Source: Acinetobacter baylyi DSM 14961 = CIP 107474 (GTDB lineage: Bacteria; Pseudomonadota; Gammaproteobacteria; Pseudomonadales; Moraxellaceae). Taken from it: a DNA stretch of 64,000 nt. The notes under the pieces were generated by a model. That model saw only the letters and a program-made list of their open reading frames with translations, was not told where the DNA came from and did no database searches. Below are positions 56,126 through 64,000 of this stretch, in pieces (within the stretch, counting starts at the first letter, position 1; every line of letters starts with the position of its first letter). The stretch spans positions 1,085,758 to 1,149,757 of the forward strand of contig NZ_KB849628.1 of NCBI RefSeq assembly GCF_000368685.1, in the 5' to 3' direction. Made by a program: the position numbers and the translations under genes.

Positions 56126-59100
56126 ATGCCTAAACGTACGGATATTAAAAGCATCTTAATTATTGGTGCAGGTCCTATTGTGATTGGTCAGGCTTGTGAG
56201 TTTGACTATTCTGGTGCACAAGCATGTAAAGCACTTCGTGAAGAAGGCTATCGTGTTATTTTGGTCAACTCGAATCCAGCGACCATCATGACCGATCCTT
56301 CAATGGCGGATGCAACTTACATTGAGCCAATTACTTGGCAAACTGTTGCGCAAATTATCGAAAAAGAGCGTCCAGATGCTGTGCTTCCAACCATGGGTGG
56401 ACAAACAGCATTAAACTGTGCGCTGGCACTGGATGAAAATGGTGTTTTAGAAAAGTACGGTGTAGAGCTCATCGGTGCAAGTAAAGATGCCATTGAAAAA
56501 GCTGAAGATCGTAAACTTTTTGACCAAGCTATGCGTAAAATTGGTTTGGAATGCCCTAAAGCTGCGATTGCTGAAAACATACAAGAAGCTTTGGAAATTC
56601 AATCAAAATTTGGTTTTCCTGTCATTATTCGCCCATCATTTACCATGGGTGGTTCTGGTGGTGGTATCGCATATAACCGTGAAGAGTTTCTTGAAATCTG
56701 TGAACGCGGTTTCGACCTCTCTCCAACTCACCAGTTATTGATTGATGAATCATTGATTGGTTGGAAAGAATATGAAATGGAAGTTGTTCGTGATAAAAAC
56801 GACAACTGTATCATTGTCTGTGCGATTGAAAACTTTGACCCAATGGGTGTCCACACGGGTGACTCAATTACAGTTGCTCCTGCACAAACATTGACCGACA
56901 AAGAATACCAGATCATGCGTAATGCATCGATTGCGGTTCTTCGTGAAATTGGTGTTGAAACAGGTGGTTCAAACGTTCAGTTTGGTATCAATCCTAAAGA
57001 TGGCCGTATGGTCGTGATCGAGATGAACCCACGTGTATCTCGCTCATCTGCACTTGCATCTAAAGCCACAGGTTTCCCAATTGCAAAAATCGCTGCGAAA
57101 CTGGCGGTGGGTTACACACTTGATGAGTTAAAAAATGACATCACAGGTGGTACTACACCTGCATCATTTGAACCATCAATTGACTATGTTGTGACCAAGA
57201 TTCCTCGTTTTAACTTCGAGAAATTCCCACAAGCTGAACCTGTACTAACTACACAGATGAAATCTGTGGGTGAAGTGATGGCTATTGGTCGTAACTTCCA
57301 AGAGTCTGTACAAAAAGCGCTTCGTGGCTTGGAAGTAGGCGTTTGTGGCTTCGATGAAAAAATTGAAGTTGGTACCGAAGGTGCCCGTGAAAAAATCCAA
57401 CACGAACTGAATGTTCCTGGACCAGAGCGTATCTGGTATGTCGCAGATGCTTTCCGTCACGGTTTTACTCTGGATGAAGTATTCAATGCAACCAAGATTG
57501 ACCGTTGGTTCCTGATCCAGATTCAAGACATCATTAAAACTGAAGAACAAGTGAAAACCTTGGGCTTTGGCGACTTGAATGCTGATAATATTCGTGCATT
57601 CAAACGTAAAGGTTTATCTGACCTACGTATCGCGAACTTGATGGGTATTTCACAAAAACAATTCCGTAAGCAACGCTGGAATTTAGGTGTCTATCCTGTT
57701 TACAAACGCGTTGATACCTGTGCAGCCGAATTTGAATCTTCAACGGCTTACATGTATTCGACTTACGATGAAGAGTGTGAAGCAAATCCATCAAACCGTG
57801 ACAAAATCATGGTGATTGGTGGCGGTCCAAACCGTATTGGTCAAGGGATAGAGTTTGACTATTGCTGTGTACACGCGGCTCTTGCGATGCGTGAAGACGG
57901 CTATGAAACCATTATGGTCAACTGTAACCCTGAAACTGTTTCAACAGACTACGACACTTCTGACCGTTTGTACTTTGAACCTGTTACGCTTGAAGATGTA
58001 CTTGAAATCGTACGTACCGAGAAGCCTAAAGGCGTAATCGTACAATACGGTGGTCAAACACCTTTGAAATTGGCTCGCGCTTTAGAAGAAGCAGGTACGC
58101 CTATCATTGGTACATCTCCAGATGCAATTGATCGTGCAGAAGACCGTGAACGCTTCCAGCAAATGATTCAGCGCCTACAGCTTCGTCAACCGAACAACAG
58201 CATTGTCAAATCTGCTGAAGAAGGTATGGCAGAAGCGTCTAAAGTTGGCTATCCATTGGTTGTTCGTCCATCTTATGTGTTGGGTGGGCGTGCTATGGAA
58301 ATCGTCTACAATGATGATGAACTAAAGCGTTACCTACGTGATGCAGTTCAAGCATCAAATGAAGCACCTGTGCTGCTTGACCATTTCTTGGATGATGCGA
58401 CTGAAGTTGATGTCGACTGTGTTTCTGATGGTAAAGACGTCGTAATTGGCGGGATCATGCAACATATCGAACAAGCAGGCATTCACTCGGGTGACTCTGC
58501 ATGTTCTATCCCACCTTACTCTCTTTCTGACACAATTCAGAATGAGATGCGTCGCCAAACTATTGCGATGGCCAAAGAGCTTGGTGTTGTAGGCTTAATG
58601 AACGTTCAATTTGCTGTAAAAGGTGATGACGTTTATGTGCTTGAAGTGAATCCACGTGCGTCGCGTACTGTTCCATTCGTATCGAAATGTATTGGTGATT
58701 CTTTAGCAAAAGTTGCAGCCCGCTGTATGGCAGGTCAAACGCTTGCATCTCAGGGTTTCACTAAAGAAATTATTCCGACTCGCTTTGCAGTCAAAGAAGC
58801 GGTATTCCCATTCGCCAAATTCCAAGGCGTAGACCCAATGCTTGGCCCAGAGATGAAATCTACAGGTGAAGTCATGGGCGTGGGTAAAACCTTTGGCGAA
58901 GCATTCTATAAAGCTGTTCTTGGCTCAAATGAACGTTTACCAGGCTTGCCAACAGAAGGCGAAGTGAAGCATGCATTCTTGTCTGTACGTGAGTCAGATA
59001 AAAAGCACATTGCAGATATTGCCAAAAAATTGACCGCATTTGGCTTTAAACTTATTGCAACGGGCGGTACTTATCAAGTACTTAAAGCTGCTGGTTTAGC

Positions 59101-59359
59101 GTGTGAACATGTCAATAAAGTGACCGAAGGCCGTCCACATATTGTTGACCGCTTGAAAAATGGTGAAATACACCTTATTGTCAATACCACAGAAGGTAAA
59201 CAAGCTCAGTACGATTCAGCAATGATCCGTCGTGCAGCCCTACAGGGTAAAGTGTATTATACGACGACAATCAATGGCGCTGAGGCTGTTTGCCAAGCCT
59301 TTGCTATTCAATTACCAATGGATGTATATCGCTTGCAAGATTTACAAACAGTAGGTTAA
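56126..59359 (+). CDS. carB: Carbamoyl-phosphate synthase large subunit
   Basis: The product is 1,077 residues. Two homologous ATP-grasp halves are visible: [19 protein letters not shown] at the start of the first and [18 protein letters not shown] at the start of the second, each followed by [10 protein letters not shown] or [10 protein letters not shown]. The C-terminal MGS-like allosteric domain ([11 protein letters not shown]) binds regulators in relatives. It is the third-largest gene in the window by length. AAGGAG precedes ATG 56126. Confidence 0.98.
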   Translation: MPKRTDIKSILIIGAGPIVIGQACEFDYSGAQACKALREEGYRVILVNSNPATIMTDPSMADATYIEPITWQTVAQIIEKERPDAVLPTMGGQTALNCALALDENGVLEKYGVELIGASKDAIEKAEDRKLFDQAMRKIGLECPKAAIAENIQEALEIQSKFGFPVIIRPSFTMGGSGGGIAYNREEFLEICERGFDLSPTHQLLIDESLIGWKEYEMEVVRDKNDNCIIVCAIENFDPMGVHTGDSITVAPAQTLTDKEYQIMRNASIAVLREIGVETGGSNVQFGINPKDGRMVVIEMNPRVSRSSALASKATGFPIAKIAAKLAVGYTLDELKNDITGGTTPASFEPSIDYVVTKIPRFNFEKFPQAEPVLTTQMKSVGEVMAIGRNFQESVQKALRGLEVGVCGFDEKIEVGTEGAREKIQHELNVPGPERIWYVADAFRHGFTLDEVFNATKIDRWFLIQIQDIIKTEEQVKTLGFGDLNADNIRAFKRKGLSDLRIANLMGISQKQFRKQRWNLGVYPVYKRVDTCAAEFESSTAYMYSTYDEECEANPSNRDKIMVIGGGPNRIGQGIEFDYCCVHAALAMREDGYETIMVNCNPETVSTDYDTSDRLYFEPVTLEDVLEIVRTEKPKGVIVQYGGQTPLKLARALEEAGTPIIGTSPDAIDRAEDRERFQQMIQRLQLRQPNNSIVKSAEEGMAEASKVGYPLVVRPSYVLGGRAMEIVYNDDELKRYLRDAVQASNEAPVLLDHFLDDATEVDVDCVSDGKDVVIGGIMQHIEQAGIHSGDSACSIPPYSLSDTIQNEMRRQTIAMAKELGVVGLMNVQFAVKGDDVYVLEVNPRASRTVPFVSKCIGDSLAKVAARCMAGQTLASQGFTKEIIPTRFAVKEAVFPFAKFQGVDPMLGPEMKSTGEVMGVGKTFGEAFYKAVLGSNERLPGLPTEGEVKHAFLSVRESDKKHIADIAKKLTAFGFKLIATGGTYQVLKAAGLACEHVNKVTEGRPHIVDRLKNGEIHLIVNTTEGKQAQYDSAMIRRAALQGKVYYTTTINGAEAVCQAFAIQLPMDVYRLQDLQTVG

Positions 59360-59371
59360 TTCGTTACCGAT

Positions 59372-59406
59372 AAGCCCGTCACCTTATCGGTGGCGGGCTT
59401 TTTATT
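59372..59406 (+). terminator. Terminator after carB
   Basis: AAGCCCGTCACC pairs with GGTGGCGGGCTT with one mismatch, followed by TTTATTTTTT. greA, 90 bp after carB, may thus have its own promoter. Confidence 0.8.
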
Positions 59407-59448
59407 TTTTGAAAAGGTAATTTTCCCATTTCATTCAGAGGGACTAAA

Positions 59449-59925
59449 ATGCAACGTTATCCAATGACTCCCGAGGGCAAACTCGCTCTAGAGAAAGAAT
59501 TACAGCAACTTAAAAGTGTGGAGCGCCCACGTATCATTCAAGCGATTGCTGAGGCGCGTGAACATGGCGATTTAAAAGAAAATGCCGAATATCATGCTGC
59601 ACGCGAGCAACAAGGATTCTGTGAAGGCCGTATTCAGGATATCGAAGGTAAATTAGGTGCCGTTCAAATCATTGATGTCAAAGAGTTAGAACAGAATGGG
59701 CGTGTGGTTTTTGGTGTAACGGTAACCATTGAAAATTTGGATACCGAAGAGCGTAAAACCTATAAAATCGTTGGTGATGATGAGGCTGATTTTAAAATCA
59801 ATAAAATTTCAGTGAATTCACCTATTGCCAGAGGCTTGTTAGGTAAAAGTGAAGGTGACGAAGCTAAAATCACAACACCTCAAGGTGAAGTTGAATATGA
59901 AATCGTAAGTGTCGAATATATTTAA
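59449..59925 (+). CDS. greA: Transcript cleavage factor GreA
   Basis: The product is 158 residues. The coiled-coil tip [20 protein letters not shown] carries the conserved [11 protein letters not shown] and the C-terminal domain has [15 protein letters not shown]. It reactivates backtracked RNA polymerase. carA-carB-greA is a conserved order in gammaproteobacteria. The genome also encodes greB at 12409. Confidence 0.98.
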   Translation: MQRYPMTPEGKLALEKELQQLKSVERPRIIQAIAEAREHGDLKENAEYHAAREQQGFCEGRIQDIEGKLGAVQIIDVKELEQNGRVVFGVTVTIENLDTEERKTYKIVGDDEADFKINKISVNSPIARGLLGKSEGDEAKITTPQGEVEYEIVSVEYI

Positions 59926-59938
59926 AATTATCAATCGA

Positions 59939-59965
59939 GTAAGCCTCCTAAAATTGGGGGCTTAC
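59939..59965 (+). terminator. Hairpin after greA
   Basis: GTAAGCCTCC pairs with GGGGGCTTAC (one G-U). A T-run is lacking on the plus strand, so it may be a weak terminator. Confidence 0.5.
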
Positions 59966-60068
59966 CAACTTAAACACAAAAATAAAAAAAGTATTCTATC
60001 CTGTTTATACTTGATCTAAAAGATAAGTCATTCAGTTCAAACTTGATCATTAAAATAAGGACTCCTGC

Positions 60069-60527
60069 ATGCACTACAAGCATATTCTAGTGGCAGTTGA
60101 TGGTTCTGAACCATCCATTGCTTCACTCCAGCACGCTATTCAACTTGCACAAGATCTCAAGAGTAAATTATCGATTATTGGGGTGCTAGAACTTGATCCC
60201 ATTATTGCTGAGTCCTATGTCAAAACAGGTGAAAGCAATGAGATGATTGAACGTGCGCGTCGTTATATTCTCGATCATCTTGAAAAGATAAGAGCAGAAT
60301 ATCTTTCAGAAGACCTAGATGTAAGCGTACAGCTTTTGGAAGGTTTTTCAATTGCATCCGTCATTACTCAAGCAGCTGAGAGCCTGAATGTCGATTTAAT
60401 CATGATGGGATCACATGGACGGACAGGAATCACAAAACTGGTTTTGGGAAGCGTCACCCAAAAAGTTTTAAATGAAAGTTTGAAGCCAGTTCTCATTGTT
60501 AAAGCTCAATCTCCCGACAAGCAATAA
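60069..60527 (+). CDS. Universal stress protein, UspA family
   Basis: The product is 152 residues. HILVAVDGSEPSIASLQHA is the N-terminal strand and MGSHGRTGITKLVLGSVTQK the ATP-binding G-2x-G-9x-G-S/T motif. It should bind ATP. A homologue with the same motif (GSHGRTGVRKLVLGSVTQK) lies at 61120; both are single genes. The function in stress survival is by family. Confidence 0.93.
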   Translation: MHYKHILVAVDGSEPSIASLQHAIQLAQDLKSKLSIIGVLELDPIIAESYVKTGESNEMIERARRYILDHLEKIRAEYLSEDLDVSVQLLEGFSIASVITQAAESLNVDLIMMGSHGRTGITKLVLGSVTQKVLNESLKPVLIVKAQSPDKQ

Positions 60528-60548
60528 TGTGCTACTCATCCATGATTT

Positions 60549-60884
60549 TTAACTTTGTGAGACTAACCATTGGTATTTTTTTAGATTAATTTTTCCATTT
60601 AGAACAACAATCCCTTCATCCCTCAATTTATTGAGTTGGATGTTCTCCCCTATTTGATTGAGATGATATGTACTGACTTTTCCTTGAGCATTAATAATCC
60701 GATGCCAAGGAATATCACTAGCTTGATCTATATTTTTTAAAGTGTAACCAACCAATCTTGCATGCTTAGGTAAACCTGCAAGTCGAGCAATTTGTCCATA
60801 AGTTGCCACCTTTCCAAAAGGAACTAGCGCAATTACTTCAAGGATTTGCGAATAAAGCTCTGTTGACATGATTTGATTATCCAT
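60549..60884 (-). CDS. Alkyltransferase-like protein (Atl)
   Basis: The product is 111 residues, a single MGMT DNA-binding domain. VPFGKVATYGQIARLAGLP is conserved, but the active-site motif reads IPWHRIINAQGKV, with Trp where true O6-alkylguanine transferases have the acceptor Cys (PCHR). Atl proteins bind alkylated guanine and recruit nucleotide excision repair. ATG 60884 is used; ATG 60869 is possible. Confidence 0.9.
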   Translation of the reverse strand: MDNQIMSTELYSQILEVIALVPFGKVATYGQIARLAGLPKHARLVGYTLKNIDQASDIPWHRIINAQGKVSTYHLNQIGENIQLNKLRDEGIVVLNGKINLKKYQWLVSQS

Positions 60885-61119
60885 AGACAGATTATCACAT
60901 ACACATTTTATAGGATGATTGAGCTTCCCTCTCAGAAATTTGAATCTCAGTATTGAAACTTATTTTCTTAAACGTTCTATGTTACTTTAAATATGACTAT
61001 CCGTTTTTTCTCATTTGAGAAAAGCTATAGTTTTAAGATTCACATTAAAACCTATGTAAGTAGTCTTTAATGTGAATCGATAATAAATTTCTAATAAATA
61101 ACAATGGAGCAAGTTAAAG

Positions 61120-61569
61120 ATGGGATATCAGCACATTTTAGTACCCATAGACGGTTCACCTACGTCACTCAGTGCAATTGAGCAAGCCGCAAATCTGGCA
61201 ATAACTTATCATAGTGAAGTCACTGTTTTATATGTACTTACTATCGACCCTTTCATTAATATTGAATACATCAGTTCTCCAACTTCCACACAAGATGATG
61301 CACTTAATCAGACCCGTAACATTATTAAAACAATAATGGATGAGGCTCAGAAGAAATTTTTAAGTTACGGATTAGAAGTAAATACCTTAATTATAGAAGG
61401 TCAGGAAGTCCATAAAGAAATTACACGGGTTGCTGAAGAACAGCGTGTAGATCTAATTGTGATTGGATCACATGGGCGTACTGGCGTTAGAAAACTGGTA
61501 CTGGGAAGTGTGACACAAAAATTATTGGGCGAAACCAAATTGCCTGTATTGGTAGTCCGTGGTGAATAA
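61120..61569 (+). CDS. Universal stress protein, UspA family
   Basis: The product is 149 residues. HILVPIDGSPTSLSAIEQA at the N-terminus and IGSHGRTGVRKLVLGSVTQK with the ATP-binding motif. It is a paralogue of the protein at 60069-60527. GGAGCAAG precedes ATG 61120. It is separated from the Bap-like gene by a shared terminator. Confidence 0.93.
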   Translation: MGYQHILVPIDGSPTSLSAIEQAANLAITYHSEVTVLYVLTIDPFINIEYISSPTSTQDDALNQTRNIIKTIMDEAQKKFLSYGLEVNTLIIEGQEVHKEITRVAEEQRVDLIVIGSHGRTGVRKLVLGSVTQKLLGETKLPVLVVRGE

Positions 61570-61670
61570 ATTTTCTATTTTCTAAAATTTACATGTCAGA
61601 TTAAGTGCTGGCATGTATGTAATCTATAAATTTGATTAATTACTATCTTATAAATATTCTTAAAACAATC

Positions 61671-61701
61671 AAAAAAGAGGGCTTTACAGCCCTCTTTTTT
61701 T
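61671..61701. terminator. Bidirectional terminator
   Basis: AAAAAAGAGGGCT and AGCCCTCTTTTTTT form a stem with A- and T-runs; it serves the UspA gene on the plus strand and the adhesin gene on the minus strand. Confidence 0.92.
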
Positions 61702-61720
61702 AATGCTTGAATTATTTCAA

Positions 61721-64000
61721 TTAGAACAATAATTGATTATGTTGTAGCAACTCATCCAATGTTGTATTTACATTTTTCAGAGTTAACAATTCAGTTGAGT
61801 CATACGTATGACCAGCACTGCCATCTCGATCAATACTGATTACTGTATCTGCACCTTTCGTTGTAACAGTTACATAGTTATTGATGGTTGAACTACTAAC
61901 ACTTTGACCACTAAGCAATGCAGTGATATCAATTTTGTCTCCATCAGCTTTACTAAAGTCTGTCCATGTATCATGACCATTACCTCCAGTAGCATCAGTT
62001 GAATTCAACAATTTGAAAATAACCGTATCTGCACCACCATGAGTGGTATAGGTATCATTACCAGCGCTACTCGTAATAATATCTGCTCCTGCACTGGTGT
62101 TGTAAACAAAGCCAGCATTGAATGTTAGTGTTGCAGTCGATTCATCTCCATTTGGCGCGATTAGTTTATACGTAAATTGATCTTCACCACCATCAGTAAG
62201 CGTACTGTTTGGTGTATAGGTATAACTGCCATCCGACTTAATCACCAAAGTACCATGTGTACCCAGAATAGATATTCCAGTACTGGTTACTGTCGTATAG
62301 GTCAATCCATCATGAGAAATGGCAACATCTGTATAATGAGATGCAACTTTATCTACACCTGCACCCGTATCATCAGTTAAAACATTTCCTTGGACAGTTT
62401 CACGAGAGGTTATGGTGTAACTGTCTAGATCTGTTGAAGTCACTTCGCTAGAAACAGATACGTTCCCTGCAACACCTAAGCCTCGATTATAGTTTAAAAT
62501 ATAGCGATACTGTCCTGCTTCTAAATCATCATAGACCTTACCAGTACCATTCGGGAACAGCCCAATAAGATCAGCAAGACTACTTGCTGAAATGGTATCT
62601 ACCGTTGTCCATGTATTGTTTACAAGTTTTTGGAATTGTACCGATGCTGCTCCACCTAAACCGAGAAGTGAACTTGTCGATAAACCAATTTCAACAGCTC
62701 CTAAGTTACCTTGAGCAATTGTAATTGTCTGACTTGTGACAGTTTGACTACCACCTAAACCAATAAGCCAAGATTCATTGATTGATGGACCTGCTGTGGT
62801 TGTTTCCGTATTTGTTGCGCCAATACCAACGGTATCTTCATCATTGGTTGCAACGACACTTGTTGCATCAGCCTCTGGATTATTTGGATTCCAAGTTAAA
62901 TCAAGATCACTATTGGTTCCAATTTGAATAATCAATTTGGCTGTATCACTCTTACCTGTAGATGCATCGGTAATCGTATAATTAAAGGTGTCTGTTTTAC
63001 CAATTACAGTCACATCGCTATTAGGCGTGTATTTGTAACTTCCGTCAGCTTTAATTGTTAAAGTACCATGTTCACCCACAATCGTAGTTGTGCCATCAGC
63101 AGCAACTGTTTGTCCATTGACTGCTGTAACTTTGGTCTGTGATGTTACTTGGTCCTGACCATTGGTTGCATCAGCATCCGTAATTACATTACCTTCTTTG
63201 GAAGTGATATCACCCACCACTGGATTTGCAGCTGTATTTTGGGTTGTTAACTGCAAATCTGCTTTAATCGAGGTGCCTAAGCCGATTAACGAACCACCAG
63301 TAAAATCAAATCGATAATTACCAGGTGTTAATCCTTCGGCAGTTACTTTAGTCGTTTGACCAAAAATACCCAGCAAATCTAGCAAGCCAGGGGATTGATT
63401 ATCTGCAATCAACTCCCAGCTACCATCATCTTGCTGCTTATACAATTTCATTTCAGCGTTATCAAACAGGTTAATCAAAGAGCCAGTAGAAACTGAAATA
63501 ACAGCATCCGCTATCTGATCTTGGCCTACAGTAAAATAGCCAGGGTAAGTAGAAGTTCCTATATTAATAAGCGATGTCTCATTAATGATAGTTTCACTTG
63601 GATTTACTGTAACTGGGTAAGTAAAGTCGACCTTAGCCTCAACGATATTGTCTTCAGCATCAATGATAACATTCGGTGCTGTTAGATCTGTGGCTTGTGA
63701 CTCATTACCTGCCTTATCTGTTGCTGTAATTTTCACTGTTTCAGCATCATTTAATGGATCGGCAAGAGTAACTGTATATTTGCCACTTGAATCTGCAGTC
63801 GCTGAGCCTAATACATTACCATTTGCATCTTTGACTTTGACAACAGATCCAGCTTCAGCAGATCCAGTAATCTCAGAACCACCACCATTGAATGTACCCG
63901 ATGGTGCAGTCGGTGCAGTCAGATCAACAGTCAGGGTGAATGGATCGCTCTTGCCACTCTCATTCCCTACTGGATCAGTCGCTGTGACGCTCAGGTCATG
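61721..64000 (-). CDS. Giant Bap-like adhesin, C-terminal part (5' end missing)
   Basis: The frame is open from the right edge to the stop at 61721, 759 codons. It begins with Ig-like repeats (TAPTAPSGTFNGGGSEITG; SAEAGSVVKVKDANGNVLG). Next come two BapA-type beta domains that share SLIGLG-type strands, each followed by a VCBS-like repeat with HGTL.IK.DGSY.YTPNS. The end has RTX-like nonapeptide traces (SAGNDTYTTHGGADTVIFK) and the type I secretion target LTLKNVNTTLDELLQHNQLLF. It is a secreted surface protein for biofilm and adhesion. No ABC exporter gene is in view. The full length is unknown. Confidence 0.93.
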   Translation of the reverse strand, partial: HDLSVTATDPVGNESGKSDPFTLTVDLTAPTAPSGTFNGGGSEITGSAEAGSVVKVKDANGNVLGSATADSSGKYTVTLADPLNDAETVKITATDKAGNESQATDLTAPNVIIDAEDNIVEAKVDFTYPVTVNPSETIINETSLINIGTSTYPGYFTVGQDQIADAVISVSTGSLINLFDNAEMKLYKQQDDGSWELIADNQSPGLLDLLGIFGQTTKVTAEGLTPGNYRFDFTGGSLIGLGTSIKADLQLTTQNTAANPVVGDITSKEGNVITDADATNGQDQVTSQTKVTAVNGQTVAADGTTTIVGEHGTLTIKADGSYKYTPNSDVTVIGKTDTFNYTITDASTGKSDTAKLIIQIGTNSDLDLTWNPNNPEADATSVVATNDEDTVGIGATNTETTTAGPSINESWLIGLGGSQTVTSQTITIAQGNLGAVEIGLSTSSLLGLGGAASVQFQKLVNNTWTTVDTISASSLADLIGLFPNGTGKVYDDLEAGQYRYILNYNRGLGVAGNVSVSSEVTSTDLDSYTITSRETVQGNVLTDDTGAGVDKVASHYTDVAISHDGLTYTTVTSTGISILGTHGTLVIKSDGSYTYTPNSTLTDGGEDQFTYKLIAPNGDESTATLTFNAGFVYNTSAGADIITSSAGNDTYTTHGGADTVIFKLLNSTDATGGNGHDTWTDFSKADGDKIDITALLSGQSVSSSTINNYVTVTTKGADTVISIDRDGSAGHTYDSTELLTLKNVNTTLDELLQHNQLLF

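Overview
The window looks like an Acinetobacter (Moraxellaceae) chromosome. It is AT-rich and carries a DcaP-type trimeric porin, a Bap-like adhesin with a type I secretion tail, a GTP-dependent PEP carboxykinase, the carA-carB-greA and rlmE-ftsH-folP arrangements, and PcaU/PobR-style operators. Genus assignment is inference from gene content, since no database search was possible.

Region 1 (1-5.0 kb) is a detoxification or catabolic cluster. It holds a D-amino-acid-oxidase-like FAD oxidoreductase (cut by the left edge), an EthR-like TetR regulator, an EthA-like Baeyer-Villiger monooxygenase and an alpha/beta hydrolase. Related dyad sites lie upstream of the three transcription units, the best being a 43-bp near-perfect palindrome, so EthR probably controls itself and both flanking units.

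Region 2 (5.0-13.7 kb) is a decaying accessory region. It contains a YqaJ-type nuclease pseudogene, a beheaded DUF932 gene, an orphan polymorphic-toxin tail with an array of small immunity-like genes, a phage C4/P4-CI-like structured RNA, small envelope genes, tRNA-Ser, an IS982 remnant, greB with a frameshifted partner gene, and an IS3 fragment.

Region 3 (13.7-24 kb) is a catabolic island. It has an IclR regulator, an intact 1,236-bp IS3-family element inserted just upstream of that regulator, a CitMHS transporter and an SMP-30 lactonase. Divergent to these are an HMG-CoA-lyase-like enzyme, a class III CoA-transferase, an MFS carrier and a DcaP porin. The divergent promoter carries two copies of a three-repeat 10-bp operator. 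The likely substrate is a branched hydroxy-dicarboxylic acid or its lactone, taken up, activated to a CoA ester and cleaved. A degenerate second greB lies behind the porin.

Region 4 (24.5-61.6 kb) is core genome: two lytic transglycosylases, an SCP2 protein, ttcA, htpX, mgtE, an orphan RND pump, dgkA, groES-groEL with a sigma-32-like promoter, a phosphoesterase-lipid kinase pair, pckG, glpD, a methyltransferase, folD, tRNA-Cys and two identical tRNA-Leu(UAA) genes flanking a glycerate kinase, folP, ftsH, rlmE/yhbY, carA (with a probable attenuator), carB, greA, two UspA proteins and an alkyltransferase-like protein.

Region 5 (61.7-64 kb) is the C-terminal end of a giant secreted adhesin that runs off the right edge.
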